The position numbers and the translations under genes are program-made. 38,827 bases of DNA from Oscillospiraceae bacterium (GTDB lineage Bacteria > Bacillota > Clostridia > Oscillospirales > CAG-272): positions 1-38,827 of the forward strand of contig SVQY01000020.1 in the NCBI GenBank assembly GCA_015065135.1. The letters are read 5' to 3'. Under the pieces are notes generated by a model. That model was not told the origin of the DNA, searched no databases, and was given only the letters and a program-made list of their open reading frames with translations. Positions 1 through 8,654 of this stretch are shown piece after piece. Position 1 is the stretch's first letter. Each line of letters opens with the position of its first letter.

Positions 1-2
1 CT

Positions 3-830
3 CTTGTGTACGGCATAAGGGCAGATGCATTCACCCCCACCGTCAACGCAGCAACCAATGGCAATCGCCTGCTTTCCGCGTTGACCGGCACCGAAACCGC
101 CGCTTTTCTGCCGTTGCAGACAGGCAGCACCCTGTTTGGCGGCTGCAACGCCTATACCTCGGCCGAAAATACTTTGGTCTATCTTCCCAAATCGTCAGAT
201 AGCGTGGCTTTTGTGACCCTGATCACCACGGCCAGTGCCAACGGCGCACTCTTCTTTACGCTCCCCGCCCCCATTACCGCTCCCGTCTACCTTTACATCA
301 ACGACGTATATGCCGGCGTGCATTTTGACACCTCTTGCTCTTATATGCTGTATCTGGGTCACTTTCGGGCAGGTGATACGGTACGCGTGCGTATGGTGAT
401 GGCCGACAATGACAGGCCGCTGCAGATATACCGTGGCGAAGATTTCTTCTATTTTTACGATGAGGCCGCCGCCAATGCCGCACTGACCTCTTTGGCCCAA
501 ACACAGCTGCAGATCGATGCAGCGCCGAGCCACGCACGCCTGAGCGGCAATCTGATCACCACCGAGCCGCAGCAAAAAATGCTATTCACCGTTCCCTTTG
601 ACCCCAATTGGCACATTTTTGTGGACGGTCACCGTGTTGAGACCGCAAAGGCTCTCGGCGCGCTGGTCTCCTTTACCGTTGACACCCCCGGCACACACCG
701 TATTGAGCTGAAATACCGCTCACCGCAGCTGGCTTGGGGTACGGTTATCAGTCTGCTTGGTATTGCCGCTTTGATCGGCACCTGCGTGATCGAGCGCAAA
801 AAAAGATTTTTTGAAAAGGATTTCACCTGA
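3..830 (+). CDS. YfhO-family membrane protein, C-terminal part (5' end outside window)
   Basis: The reading frame is open at the left edge and ends at 830, so only about 275 C-terminal residues are seen. The region looks like the extracytoplasmic C-terminal domain of YfhO-type (GT-C-like) membrane proteins: a beta-rich stretch with 'RGEDFFYFYDEA', then 'FTVPFDPNWHIFVDGH', 'GTHRIELKYRSP', and a final transmembrane helix (about residues 240-262) followed by a basic tail (ERKKRFF). Family members are large multi-pass proteins linked to decoration of cell-wall polymers or lipoteichoic acid in Firmicutes; the exact substrate here is unknown. It lies 14 nt upstream of ruvA and is probably co-transcribed. 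The catalytic membrane part is not visible, so the assignment rests on the tail. Confidence 0.72.
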   Translation, partial: LVYGIRADAFTPTVNAATNGNRLLSALTGTETAAFLPLQTGSTLFGGCNAYTSAENTLVYLPKSSDSVAFVTLITTASANGALFFTLPAPITAPVYLYINDVYAGVHFDTSCSYMLYLGHFRAGDTVRVRMVMADNDRPLQIYRGEDFFYFYDEAAANAALTSLAQTQLQIDAAPSHARLSGNLITTEPQQKMLFTVPFDPNWHIFVDGHRVETAKALGALVSFTVDTPGTHRIELKYRSPQLAWGTVISLLGIAALIGTCVIERKKRFFEKDFT

Positions 831-844
831 AACGGAGGTTTTTT

Positions 845-1474
845 ATGTTTTATTTCATCAGCGGAAAGCTGGCGCTGCTGCGCCCCGGCTTTGCCGTGAT
901 CGATGCAGGAGGTGTTGGCTTCAAGCTGACAGTCAGCGATCGCACCTATGACGCGCTTTCCCCCTCCGCTGCTGCCAACGGCACCGTAAAGCTTTTTACT
1001 CATATGGCAGTACGCGAGGACGATATGGAGCTTTTCGGCTTTTGCGACGAGCAGGAGCTGAACACCTTCAAGCTGCTGACCACCGTTTCCGGCGTGGGTC
1101 CTAAGGCGGCAATGGCCATTCTTTCCTGCTTCACCCCCGAAAAATTCGCCCTTGCCGTTTGCACCGAGGATCGCAAGGCCATCGCCAAAGCCAACGGCAT
1201 CGGCCCCAAGACCGCTGCGCGCATCATTCTGGAGCTACGCGACAAGATGATGGCGGAGGGTGCATTGCCCGACACGGTTTCCGCTGCCTCGCTTTCCGCC
1301 CCTGCTCCTATCGGTGGTGCTTCTGCCTCGAACGGCAAGCTAAATGAGGCACAGGAGGCGCTGCTGGTACTGGGCTACAGCCGCTCTGAGGTGCTGAACG
1401 TGCTGCACACCATCGACACCACAAGCCTTGAGGTCGAGGGCATTATCCGGGCGGCACTCAAAAAACTGATGTAA
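845..1474 (+). CDS. ruvA: Holliday junction DNA helicase subunit RuvA
   Basis: RuvA binds four-way Holliday junctions as a tetramer and loads the RuvB motor for branch migration during recombination repair. The 209-aa product has the normal length. An N-terminal OB-fold (residues 1-62) begins MFYFISGKLA. Two helix-hairpin-helix motifs follow (GVGPKAAMAIL near 80 and GIGPKTAARIILEL near 115), then a linker rich in Ala/Ser/Pro, and the C-terminal RuvB-binding domain (NEAQEALLVLGYSRSEV). The ATG at 845 has a strong ribosome site (ACGGAGG). Its stop is 15 nt before ruvB, the classic ruvAB pairing. No ruvC is visible in the window. Confidence 0.97.
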   Translation: MFYFISGKLALLRPGFAVIDAGGVGFKLTVSDRTYDALSPSAAANGTVKLFTHMAVREDDMELFGFCDEQELNTFKLLTTVSGVGPKAAMAILSCFTPEKFALAVCTEDRKAIAKANGIGPKTAARIILELRDKMMAEGALPDTVSAASLSAPAPIGGASASNGKLNEAQEALLVLGYSRSEVLNVLHTIDTTSLEVEGIIRAALKKLM

Positions 1475-1489
1475 TAGGAGGATCAGATC

Positions 1490-2590
1490 TTGGACAGAAA
1501 TTTTAACTTGGACGATAATGATCTGGACTTTGACTTTGAAAACCGTATTCTCTCTACCTCTGCCACCAACGAGGACAGAGAAAATGCTGAAAATCCGCTA
1601 AGACCGCAAAAATTAGAGGATTACGTAGGACAAGAGAAGGTCAAGGAAAATCTGAAGGTCTACATTGATGCCGCAAAAAAACGCGGCGACGCCCTGGATC
1701 ACGTGCTGCTCTACGGCCCTCCCGGCCTTGGCAAGACCACTCTTTCCAATATCATTGCCAACGAAATGGGCGTGAACATCCGTGTGACCTCCGGCCCCGC
1801 CATTGAAAAGCCCGGCGACCTTGCCGCGCTGCTGACCAATCTCGGTGACGGCGATGTGCTCTTTATCGATGAGATCCACCGTCTTTCCCGCGTGGTGGAG
1901 GAGGTGCTTTACCCCGCCATGGAGGACTATGCCATCGATATCATCATTGGCAAGGGTCCTGCAGCGCGCAGCATCCGCATCGACCTACCCAAATTCACCC
2001 TGATCGGTGCCACCACCAGAGCCGGTCAGCTCTCCACTCCTCTGCGCGACCGCTTCGGCGTGCTTTTGAAGCTGGAGCTCTACACGCCCGAGGAGCTGGC
2101 AACCATCGTCAAGCGCAGCGCGGGCATCCTGGATATGGATATCACCGAGGACGGTGCCATTGAGATCGCCTCTCGTTCCCGCGGCACCCCCCGTATCGCC
2201 AACCGACTGCTGAAGCGCGTGCGCGACTTTGCCCAGATCAAGGGCGATGGCTCCATCTCCTCCGAGATCGCCAACTATGCCCTACAGCAGCTGGATATTG
2301 ACGGCTTGGGGCTGGATCACATTGACCGCCGCATGCTTTCTACTATCATTAAATTCTACGACGGCGGTCCTGTCGGTCTGGAGACCCTTGCCGCCACCAT
2401 CGGCGAGGAGGCCATTACGCTGGAGGATGTTTACGAGCCGTATCTGATGCAGATCGGCTTCCTTTCCCGTACACCGCGCGGAAGATGCGTCACAAGACTT
2501 GCTTACGAGCATTTGGGGCTCCCCTACCGCAATCAGACCAAAAACGGAGAGCAAATGAATTTTTTTGATCATCTGGAGGGACAAAAATGA
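1490..2590 (+). CDS. ruvB: Holliday junction branch migration ATPase RuvB
   Basis: RuvB is the hexameric AAA+ motor that, with RuvA, drives branch migration of Holliday junctions. The 366-aa protein shows Walker [10 protein letters not shown], Walker B FIDEIHRL, sensor 1 GATTRAG, the arginine-finger segment TPLRDRFG, and the C-terminal winged-helix domain ([22 protein letters not shown]). It starts with TTG at 1490 behind AGGAGG. The first 35 or so residues are acidic and precede the conserved '[12 protein letters not shown]', a modestly extended N-terminus. Its stop overlaps the start of the next gene (ATGA at 2587-2590), which indicates translational coupling. Confidence 0.97.
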   Translation: MDRNFNLDDNDLDFDFENRILSTSATNEDRENAENPLRPQKLEDYVGQEKVKENLKVYIDAAKKRGDALDHVLLYGPPGLGKTTLSNIIANEMGVNIRVTSGPAIEKPGDLAALLTNLGDGDVLFIDEIHRLSRVVEEVLYPAMEDYAIDIIIGKGPAARSIRIDLPKFTLIGATTRAGQLSTPLRDRFGVLLKLELYTPEELATIVKRSAGILDMDITEDGAIEIASRSRGTPRIANRLLKRVRDFAQIKGDGSISSEIANYALQQLDIDGLGLDHIDRRMLSTIIKFYDGGPVGLETLAATIGEEAITLEDVYEPYLMQIGFLSRTPRGRCVTRLAYEHLGLPYRNQTKNGEQMNFFDHLEGQK

Positions 2591-3462
2591 TTTATACGCT
2601 AAAAAACGATTTTTTGAAGGTTGAAATTGCCGACATGGGGGCTGAGCTGATGTCGGTGCGTAGCAAGGACGGCTGCGAATATCTCTGGCAGGGAGATGAC
2701 CGCTACTGGGCAAGTCGTGCTCCCTGGATGTTCCCTGTCTGCGGCAGATTGCCCGGCGGCAGGTACACCCACGACGGCAAGGAATACGAGCTGCCCAACC
2801 ACGGCTTTGCCCGCCGCTCCCTCTTTGCGTTGACCGCCCAAAGCGAGGAGGCACTCACCCTCACGCTGAATGCAGACGAGCAAACAAGGGCGCAGTATCC
2901 CTTTGATTTTTCCTTTTCCGTTACCTACACGCTAAAGGATGATCAGATCCTTATCAAGCTCTCTGTCCAAAATACGGGCGACTGCGTGCTGCCCTTTGCC
3001 TTCGGCGCCCATCCCGGCTTCTGCGCACCTCTTGAAGGTATCGGCAGCTTTTCGGACTCCTATCTGGAGTTTGCCGAGGCACACGTGCCAAATAAGATCC
3101 TTTTCACCGAAAATCTGCTGATCAACGGCAAACGCACCCCCTACCCTATGCGCGACGGCCGTTTTATTGACCTTGACCGTGACTTTTTCGCGGAGGATGC
3201 CACCTTCCTTGCCAACACCTGCGGCAGGGTGACCCTGCGCTCACGCAAGAGCGATCGCTTTGTGACGGTGGAATATCCCGAATTTTCCTACGTGGGCATC
3301 TGGACCAAAACCGATGCCGATGCTGATTACGTTTGCATCGAGCCCTGGTGCGGTCTGCCTGATCTGGATGGCGATCCCCATGAGATCTGCGACAGAGCCG
3401 ACCTCACCCATCTGCAGCCGAACGAAGTGAAATCTGCTTCGCTTTGTATCACCTTTGGATAA
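2587..3462 (+). CDS. Aldose 1-epimerase-like protein (LacX/YeaD-type, galactose mutarotase superfamily)
   Basis: A 291-aa protein of the galactose-mutarotase-like superfamily. Members interconvert alpha and beta anomers of aldoses or of sugar phosphates. Visible family features are the N-terminal '[20 protein letters not shown]', '[15 protein letters not shown]', 'NHGFARRS' with a conserved His, 'AFGAHPGFC' with the second His, and a late '[13 protein letters not shown]' containing the probable catalytic Glu. This pattern fits the LacX-like cytoplasmic subgroup better than classical GalM, which is encoded separately at 9799-10869. It is coupled to ruvB by an ATGA overlap and has GGAGGG upstream. 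The true sugar substrate cannot be read from sequence. Confidence 0.88.
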   Translation: MIYTLKNDFLKVEIADMGAELMSVRSKDGCEYLWQGDDRYWASRAPWMFPVCGRLPGGRYTHDGKEYELPNHGFARRSLFALTAQSEEALTLTLNADEQTRAQYPFDFSFSVTYTLKDDQILIKLSVQNTGDCVLPFAFGAHPGFCAPLEGIGSFSDSYLEFAEAHVPNKILFTENLLINGKRTPYPMRDGRFIDLDRDFFAEDATFLANTCGRVTLRSRKSDRFVTVEYPEFSYVGIWTKTDADADYVCIEPWCGLPDLDGDPHEICDRADLTHLQPNEVKSASLCITFG

Positions 3463-3473
3463 AAACAGCATCT

Positions 3474-3515
3474 AAAAGCAAAAGGAACGGATTTTCATCC
3501 GTTCCTTTTGCTTTT
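3474..3515. terminator. Intrinsic terminator, perfect 19-bp stem (bidirectional)
   Basis: An inverted repeat with 19-nt arms (3474-3492 and 3497-3515) and a TTTC loop, flanked by A and T runs. It sits between the convergent aldose-epimerase-like gene (+) and the M14-like gene (-), so it can stop transcription from both sides. Confidence 0.9.
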
Positions 3516-3579
3516 ATCCGGTTGTACGTTTGATGCCGGTTTGCCATCGTTCGATCCGAATATCATAGCTGTCAAAAGT

Positions 3580-4467
3580 CTATACAATGCAAGAAAAGGA
3601 AAAAAGCATTCTCCGCAGCCGCTCATAGACCGCAGCATATTGCTGTGCCTCCAGGTCGCATTTGACGGTAAAAGCAGGACGGCAGAGCGCCCTGATGCAC
3701 CAATCCGAAAGACTGCCAATGCTGCTGATCTGCTCCGGCCGCACCAGCTGATATCCGGTAAAGCGCGACAGCACGCGCCCCACCGACATCGTTTTTGCGG
3801 TCAGATTATCGTCGCAATCGCAATAAATAGCTCCACCTCCGCATTGCAGCGACAAAACGCCCCGTATTGCCTCCCGATCCCCACGCAAAAAACGACAAAG
3901 CGCCGCCGTTTCCGGCTCGGATTCCGGGTATTCCCCACCGTATCCGCCGGGCGCGCCGCCTCTGATCCCGTTTTCTGCCTCACGCTGCTTATTCTCCAGG
4001 AACCCCGCATCAAAATTATGGCAAAGATCCACGCCACGGGCGTTGGCCTGCCAGGCCGAAAGCTCCTCGCTGCCGCCATTCATGCGCAATACACGCTCAC
4101 GCAACGGATTGTCCGCGCCGATGCCATTGATCACATAAGAAATTCCGTCCGGGTCCAGCATCGGCACCAGATAGATGCTTCGCTCAGCAACAAGATACCG
4201 CATCGGATAGTCAAAAACGGTGGCGTTTTTCTCCTGCTGGCGCTTATAATCCAGCGCAAAATCGATCAATAGCGAGGAGATCACCCCCTCAGTACCGCGA
4301 ATGCCACCCACGTAAAGCACCGCATGCTCTCCCTTACCCAGGCGGATCAGCGGCAGCTCGCGCCCCAAAATGCTCTTGCCCAATGTTGTCACGGTGATCA
4401 TAGGATTCTTGGCAAGCTCTGTCAGCGCAGCTTCTGTTTTCCGATCATCAAATATGTGTTTGCTCAC
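3580..4467 (-). CDS. M14 carboxypeptidase-fold protein, predicted catalytically inactive
   Basis: The 295-aa product follows the M14 zinc carboxypeptidase plan closely: 'LGKSILGRELPLIRLG', 'VLYVGGIRGTEG', 'SIYLVPMLDPDGISYV', 'WQANARGVDLCHNF', 'ESEPETAAL', 'VLSLQCGGGAIY', 'GSLSDWCIRALCRPAFTVKCD'. At the catalytic positions it differs from active members. The HxxE zinc motif reads RGTE (Arg57, Glu60). The third ligand His of 'LHxQGE' is Gln208. The NRNF substrate-binding motif is CHNF. The catalytic Glu of 'FTVELG' is Lys269. It is therefore a likely pseudoenzyme, perhaps a binder of peptide or peptidoglycan stems. The start is set at GTG 4467, preceded by AGAGGTGAT; an upstream ATG at 4509 lacks a ribosome site. 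No signal peptide is visible. Single gene with an intact frame. Confidence 0.83.
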   Translation of the reverse strand: MSKHIFDDRKTEAALTELAKNPMITVTTLGKSILGRELPLIRLGKGEHAVLYVGGIRGTEGVISSLLIDFALDYKRQQEKNATVFDYPMRYLVAERSIYLVPMLDPDGISYVINGIGADNPLRERVLRMNGGSEELSAWQANARGVDLCHNFDAGFLENKQREAENGIRGGAPGGYGGEYPESEPETAALCRFLRGDREAIRGVLSLQCGGGAIYCDCDDNLTAKTMSVGRVLSRFTGYQLVRPEQISSIGSLSDWCIRALCRPAFTVKCDLEAQQYAAVYERLRRMLFSFSCIV

Positions 4468-4517
4468 GGTATCACCTCTGTTTTCTTTCATCCTATGCGA
4501 AGGGCGCAATTTTTATG

Positions 4518-4546
4518 TTGCCTTTTGCAAAAGAGTGTGTTATAAT
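4518..4546 (+). promoter_or_regulatory. Sigma-A-type promoter for the 4576 gene
   Basis: TTGCCT (4518-4523), 17-nt spacer, TATAAT (4541-4546). The predicted start site is about 4553, with an AGGAG ribosome site before the ATG at 4576. Confidence 0.75.
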
Positions 4547-4575
4547 AATAGTATTGTTGTGAGAGGAGTGTTTCT

Positions 4576-5352
4576 ATGCCCCGAAAAGCGCTGCGCCTGC
4601 CCGCCATCTTTCTGTTTGGTCTGATGGTTCTGTATAGCTGCGTGATCATGCCGCTATATCAATATATTTCCTTTGATGCTGTACTCAGCAATTCGGTTCT
4701 GTTGGATCTGATCGATTTTCTGGCCAATCTTCTGGAGCCGCTGCTGATCGCCACCGTTTTCGGCTTTCTCATTCACGGTGTTTACGAATATGGGCTTGGC
4801 CGTTGCCGCCCCCTGCTGATCCTGACCGGTGTTGCTCTTTTGCTCAAATACATTTTGGGCGTCTTTACCGTAGGCTGGATGGGCGGCAGCTTCTATTTCC
4901 CGGATGACCTCTGGTCATTGCTCGTTTCTCTGCTGATCGAATGTGCCGAGATCGCTCTTGTCGCATTTCTGGCCCACAAGCTGATCTCTCCTGCCAAAGA
5001 GGAAAACCGCATACTCAAAAATGCCTCTGAAACGCTTGGCAAAGAATACCAGCCTAAAACCGTATTTTTCCCTATCAAAAGGCCACTCAGCCGTAAAAAT
5101 CCCCTGTTGCGCACCGCCTTTTGGGGTATGATCGCCGTGCTCAGCCTATTGACACTGACCTACGCGATCGACGAGATCCTGTTTTCTGTCTCCGGCGCAT
5201 TCTTTACCTTTGCAGACCTTCCCATCGTGCTGCTTTACTGGTTGCTTATGGTGCTTGTCCCATCGATCTCCGGTTATTTTATGGCACTGGGGTGCATTCT
5301 GCTGGCTCACAAGAAGTCCACTCATAACGCAGATGCTTCTGCGATCGTATAA
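4576..5352 (+). CDS. Polytopic membrane protein of unknown function
   Basis: A 258-aa hydrophobic protein with about six predicted membrane segments: roughly residues 8-31, 48-70, 78-100, 111-135, 183-206 and 216-243. A hydrophilic cytoplasmic loop of about 45 residues (140-182, Lys/Arg-rich) lies in the middle, and the C-terminus is polar. I do not recognise a family. It is a single-gene unit with its own promoter and a strong terminator. It faces the M14-like gene divergently, so shared control is possible but unproven. The codon pattern looks like that of its neighbours and the frame is intact, so the gene is real even though its role is unknown. Confidence 0.75.
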   Translation: MPRKALRLPAIFLFGLMVLYSCVIMPLYQYISFDAVLSNSVLLDLIDFLANLLEPLLIATVFGFLIHGVYEYGLGRCRPLLILTGVALLLKYILGVFTVGWMGGSFYFPDDLWSLLVSLLIECAEIALVAFLAHKLISPAKEENRILKNASETLGKEYQPKTVFFPIKRPLSRKNPLLRTAFWGMIAVLSLLTLTYAIDEILFSVSGAFFTFADLPIVLLYWLLMVLVPSISGYFMALGCILLAHKKSTHNADASAIV

Positions 5353-5354
5353 CA

Positions 5355-5390
5355 AAAACCGCCACGGACAAGCCGTGGCGGTTTTACTTT
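5355..5390 (+). terminator. Intrinsic terminator
   Basis: 13-bp stem (5355-5367 with 5373-5385), loop ACAAG, followed by a T-rich tail. It ends the 4576-5352 transcript and, with its A-rich left flank, may also stop the converging 5404-5811 gene. Confidence 0.88.
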
Positions 5391-5403
5391 TTACACGATG
5401 CTA

Positions 5404-5811
5404 TCAAAAGAACTTCTTGATACCGTCGGTAGCATCCTCAACAGGCATAGAAGCGGTCATGAAGAGATTCACGTCGTGATTCTTCAGCAGCGCCTCCACC
5501 TCGGTAAGCAGTGCCTCAAAGGCAGCAATATTACCATTGCAGATCTTCAAGGTATTGTCAACAAACAGATCGGTCACGTCGTAGTTGCTGGCAAGAATGC
5601 CTGCAATAAAGCCATACAGCGCATCTGCATCGTGAACCAGATACTCCTCGGTGTTGATCAAACGAACCTTCGATTTAATATCAAAGCGCAGGCCGGTACC
5701 CTTTTCGATGCAAACCACATCACCGTGAGATGCAGCAGAAGCCGCATTCACCTTCTCAATCAGGGTCTTGGTCTTACCGGTTCCCTTTACGCCAATCATT
5801 ACTTTCAGCAT
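5404..5811 (-). CDS. Small P-loop NTP-binding protein, function unknown
   Basis: A 135-aa protein beginning MLKVMIGVKGTGKTKTLIE, with a Walker A motif at residues 7-14 (GVKGTGKT). A possible Walker B is 'VTDLFVDNTLKI'. Similar short proteins are common in Clostridia and are often labelled as PilT-like ATPases, but at this length it cannot be a complete PilT motor and no pilus genes are nearby. I infer an ATP- or GTP-binding protein of unknown role. The start at ATG 5811 has GGAGGTACAAGGCT upstream, and the gene has its own promoter. It is probably monocistronic. Confidence 0.8.
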   Translation of the reverse strand: MLKVMIGVKGTGKTKTLIEKVNAASAASHGDVVCIEKGTGLRFDIKSKVRLINTEEYLVHDADALYGFIAGILASNYDVTDLFVDNTLKICNGNIAAFEALLTEVEALLKNHDVNLFMTASMPVEDATDGIKKFF

Positions 5812-5868
5812 AGCCTTGTACCTCCAAACTATGAATTGCTAAACGGTACGATTTCCGTCTACATCCTC

Positions 5869-5897
5869 ATTATACACGAAATGGCAAGGATTTTCAA
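5869..5897 (-). promoter_or_regulatory. Sigma-A-type promoter for the P-loop gene
   Basis: On the minus strand TTGAAA (5897-5892), 17-nt spacer, TATAAT (5874-5869). The leader is about 50 nt. Confidence 0.75.
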
Positions 5898-5911
5898 GGG
5901 GTTTTTTATAA

Positions 5912-5959
5912 AAAATGCAGTAAATTTCGGCACTTTTTTGCCAAAATTTACTGCATTTT
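5912..5959 (-). terminator. Intrinsic terminator of pgi
   Basis: 16-nt inverted arms (5912-5927 and 5944-5959) with an additional inner GGC/GCC pairing and A/T-rich flanks, 24 nt past the pgi stop. It separates pgi from the downstream P-loop gene. Confidence 0.85.
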
Positions 5960-5982
5960 GTTCTTTTATTCGGGAAGCACTA

Positions 5983-7326
5983 TCAAAGAGCCGCAATGCG
6001 GGCATCCAGAGCTGCCTTCTGCTCCTCATAGCCGGGCTTACCAAGCAGGGCGAACATATTCTTCTTGTACGCCTCTACGCCGGGCTGATCGAAGGGATTA
6101 ACGCCCAGCAGGTAGCCGGAAATGGCGCAAGCCTTCTCGAAGAAATAGATCATGTAGCCGAGAGACTTGGCGGAGCGATCCTCCAGCTCCAGCAGGATGT
6201 TGGGAACGCCACCGTCCACATGCGCGAACAGAGTGCCCTGCTGCGCCATATCGTTGACATAGTTCAGATCCTTACCGGAAAGGAAGTTCAGACCGTCAAT
6301 GTTCTCGGGATCGTTGGGGATCAGCTGGGTCACGCCGGTGTTGCGGACGGAAACGACCGTCTCAAACAGGTTGCGCATGCCGTCCTGCACATACTGACCG
6401 AGAGAGTGCAGATCGGTGGAGAAGATCACGGAAGAGGGATAAATGCCCTTCTTATCCTTGCCCTCGCTCTCGCCAAAGAGCTGCTTCCACCACTCGCAGA
6501 ACATCTGCATAAAGGGCTCGTAGCCAACCAGGATCTCGGTGACCTTGCCCTGTCTGTACAGGATGTTACGAAGAGCGGCATATTTGTAGCAATCATTCTT
6601 CTTCAGATCGGGATCGGCAAAGGCAACGCGTGCCTCATCAGCACCCTTCATCAGATCATCAATATTGATGCCTGCAACGGCGATGGGCAGAAGGCCCACG
6701 GCAGACAGCACCGAGAAACGACCGCCCACGTCGTCCGGAACAACAAAGGTCTCATAGCCAACCTTATCGGCAAAGCCCTTCAGGGTGCCCTTTGCGCGGT
6801 CGGTGGTCACAAAGATATGATCCTTGGCACCGTCAGCGCCGTACTTCTTCTCCAGCAGCTCGCGGAAGATGCGGAAGGCTACGGCAGGCTCGGTAGTGGT
6901 GCCGGACTTGGAGATCACGTTGATGCAGACGTCACGACCCTCGCAGATCTGCAGCAGCTCCTGCATATTGGTAGCGCTGATGTTGCAGCCCGAGAAGTAG
7001 ATGTCGGGACCGTCCTTCTTCAGATTATTGTAGAGCGGAGAGTTCAGAAACTCTACCACAGCGCGTGCGCCCAGGTAAGAGCCGCCGATGCCGATGACGA
7101 TGAACACGTCGCAGGACTTGCGTATCTTCGCAGCTGCCGCCTTGATACGGGCGTACTCCTCCTTGTCATAATCGCGGGGCAGATCCAGCCAACCGAGGAA
7201 GGCATTTCCCTGACCGCTCTTTTCGTGCAGCATAGTGTGCGCGGCAGTCACGGCAGACTGCATATAATCATACTCATGCTCCGCAACAAAGGGTGCAACG
7301 TAAGAATCTACAAGACGAATCGACAT
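5983..7326 (-). CDS. pgi: Glucose-6-phosphate isomerase
   Basis: Converts glucose 6-phosphate to fructose 6-phosphate in glycolysis and gluconeogenesis. At 447 aa it is the short Firmicutes form. Signature stretches are present: '[17 protein letters not shown]' (phosphate-binding SIS fold), '[14 protein letters not shown]', '[17 protein letters not shown]' (PGI signature region), '[16 protein letters not shown]', and the C-terminal '[16 protein letters not shown]' with the catalytic Lys. The ATG at 7326 has AGTAGG just upstream. The gene is monocistronic, with its own promoter inside a large dyad (7341-7403) and a terminator. Confidence 0.97.
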   Translation of the reverse strand: MSIRLVDSYVAPFVAEHEYDYMQSAVTAAHTMLHEKSGQGNAFLGWLDLPRDYDKEEYARIKAAAAKIRKSCDVFIVIGIGGSYLGARAVVEFLNSPLYNNLKKDGPDIYFSGCNISATNMQELLQICEGRDVCINVISKSGTTTEPAVAFRIFRELLEKKYGADGAKDHIFVTTDRAKGTLKGFADKVGYETFVVPDDVGGRFSVLSAVGLLPIAVAGINIDDLMKGADEARVAFADPDLKKNDCYKYAALRNILYRQGKVTEILVGYEPFMQMFCEWWKQLFGESEGKDKKGIYPSSVIFSTDLHSLGQYVQDGMRNLFETVVSVRNTGVTQLIPNDPENIDGLNFLSGKDLNYVNDMAQQGTLFAHVDGGVPNILLELEDRSAKSLGYMIYFFEKACAISGYLLGVNPFDQPGVEAYKKNMFALLGKPGYEEQKAALDARIAAL

Positions 7327-7340
7327 TTTTTACCTACTTT

Positions 7341-7403
7341 CTGTGGCTATATAGTATAAAGTCACGCATTATTTGTTAAACATTATACTATATATTTCCA
7401 CAG
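7341..7403. repeat. Interrupted inverted repeat spanning the pgi promoter
   Basis: Left arm 7341-7359 and right arm 7383-7403 share CTGTGG plus TATATAGTATAA in inverted orientation, with a 2-nt length difference between them, around a 23-nt centre. The right arm covers the pgi promoter spacer and -10 box and the left arm lies in the leader. This is compatible with a two-site operator or a leader hairpin. Confidence 0.65.
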
Positions 7404-7410
7404 AATGCAA
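7382..7410 (-). promoter_or_regulatory. Sigma-A-type promoter for pgi
   Basis: Minus strand: TTGCAT, 17-nt spacer, TATAAT, with the -10 at about 7387-7382. The start site would lie near 7375, giving a leader of about 50 nt that contains the distal arm of the dyad. Confidence 0.75.
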
Positions 7411-7439
7411 CGGCTTTTGCAGATTTTTTATTTATTTTT

Positions 7440-8603
7440 TTATATTAAAAGGAATTGCGACAGCAAGCGACAAAATAATGTGGAAAAACCGATTCTCTCT
7501 ACCGTCTCGCACGCAAGAAGGGGCGTAGAGCCGATTTCTGCTCCGTCAAGCCGATAAACCACATGTCCAACCGTATCCCCTGCTGCCACAGGGGCCTGCA
7601 GCGCCTCAGGCAGCTCGACCGTGCGCTCCACCGCACCGCTCTTGCCCTTTGGCACGACGGCACAAAATTCCTCACAGCCAACGCGGACGAGAGGTGACAC
7701 ACCACCCCTTACGGCAAGTGCAGTCTCTTCCCCCTTTGCCCGATAGGCTGCATAGGTTGCAAAGCCGTAATCCAACAGCTTGCTTGCCGCCGCATTGCGG
7801 ATATCCCGCGTTTCCGCGGCCATGATCACACAGATGAGTGAAAGTCCGTCGCGCTCAGCGGTAGCGCTGATGCAAAATTTCGCCTTGGCGGTAGAGCCGG
7901 TCTTAAGCCCGGTGCAGCCGGGATAAAACCGCACCAAACGGTTGGTGTTCGTCAGTCCGAAGGTCCCGTCCCTGACGGTATCCATCCAGATGCCGCTGTA
8001 CTCCAGTATCTTTTCGTGAGAGATCAATGCGCGCGACATAATGGCAATATCCCTTGCGGAGGTCACGTGGTTCCTGGCGGTATCGTCAAGACCGTTCGTG
8101 TTTTCGAAATGCGTATTCTTCATACCGAGCGCGGCAGCGCGCTCGTTCATAGCACGCACAAAGCCCTCCTCGCTGCCCGAAACAAATTCCGCCAGCGCCA
8201 CGGCGCAGTCGTTGGCCGATGCGATCACCACGCATTTGAGCATCTCCTCCACGCTCATCTGCTCACCTTCCTTTAAAAAGACCTGTGAGCCGCCCATAGA
8301 AGCTGCCCGCGCACTGACCGTTACGAGATCTGTGAGCGCGATCCTTCCGTCATCCACTGCCTCCATCACAAGCAAAAGCGTCATGATCTTGGTCACCGAT
8401 GCCGGAGGCAACGCCTGATCGGCATTCTGCTCATACAGCACCTGCCCCGTGGCAGCATCCATCAGAATAGCCGAGGCGCACGGCAGTGCAAGCTCCACGG
8501 TATCAACCGTCTCAACCCTTTCTGCGCCAGCGGTCGGGATCATCCAAACGACACAAAGCAGCGCCAGAAAAAAGGATAAAAAATGCTTCGCTCTCAATTT
8601 CAT
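7440..8603 (-). CDS. D-alanyl-D-alanine carboxypeptidase, S11 family (DacF/PBP5-like)
   Basis: Removes the terminal D-Ala from peptidoglycan pentapeptides outside the membrane. The 387-aa product has a signal peptide (residues 1-27, cleavage near TAGA|ERV). All three penicillin-binding motifs are present: SVTK (69-72, catalytic Ser69), SAN (129-131) and KTG (234-236). A PBP5-C-like beta domain follows, and the C-terminal hydrophobic/amphipathic segment (IGFSTLFCRLLSQFLLI) probably anchors it to the membrane. The ATG at 8603 follows GGGGGTGAT; the upstream in-frame ATG at 8645 lies before that site and would translate through it. DacF-type enzymes are often sporulation-linked, but that is not shown here. 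It lies 51 nt after the sugar kinase gene, with a hairpin between them. I see no clear terminator after it. Confidence 0.93.
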   Translation of the reverse strand: MKLRAKHFLSFFLALLCVVWMIPTAGAERVETVDTVELALPCASAILMDAATGQVLYEQNADQALPPASVTKIMTLLLVMEAVDDGRIALTDLVTVSARAASMGGSQVFLKEGEQMSVEEMLKCVVIASANDCAVALAEFVSGSEEGFVRAMNERAAALGMKNTHFENTNGLDDTARNHVTSARDIAIMSRALISHEKILEYSGIWMDTVRDGTFGLTNTNRLVRFYPGCTGLKTGSTAKAKFCISATAERDGLSLICVIMAAETRDIRNAAASKLLDYGFATYAAYRAKGEETALAVRGGVSPLVRVGCEEFCAVVPKGKSGAVERTVELPEALQAPVAAGDTVGHVVYRLDGAEIGSTPLLACETVERIGFSTLFCRLLSQFLLI

Positions 8604-8613
8604 AAAAAAATCA

Positions 8614-8642
8614 CCCCCAAGCAACCTTATGTTGCTCGGGGG
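8614..8642 (-). promoter_or_regulatory. Intercistronic hairpin that contains the DD-carboxypeptidase ribosome site
   Basis: In minus-strand RNA a 12-bp stem (8642-8631 with 8625-8614, one G-U pair) with an ATAAG loop has GGGGG of the ribosome site as its descending arm. It is followed by TGA, seven T and then the ATG at 8603. It resembles both an intrinsic terminator and a ribosome-site sequestering hairpin. The stop of the upstream gene is only 13 nt before the stem. Confidence 0.7.
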
Positions 8643-8654
8643 CAAAAGATGCCG

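Noticed and set aside
3474-3515. Possible mobile-element inverted repeat
   Set aside because: Position between convergent genes, A/T flanks and a 4-nt loop fit a bidirectional terminator; no transposase is present.
5404-5811. PilT twitching-motility ATPase label
   Set aside because: 135 aa is far too short, only Walker A is clear, and there are no pilus genes in the window.
5398-7359. 653-codon open frame on the plus strand opposite pgi and the P-loop gene
   Set aside because: It is the antisense shadow of two well-recognised genes, crosses two terminators, has Ile/His/Gln-rich low-complexity composition and no family resemblance.
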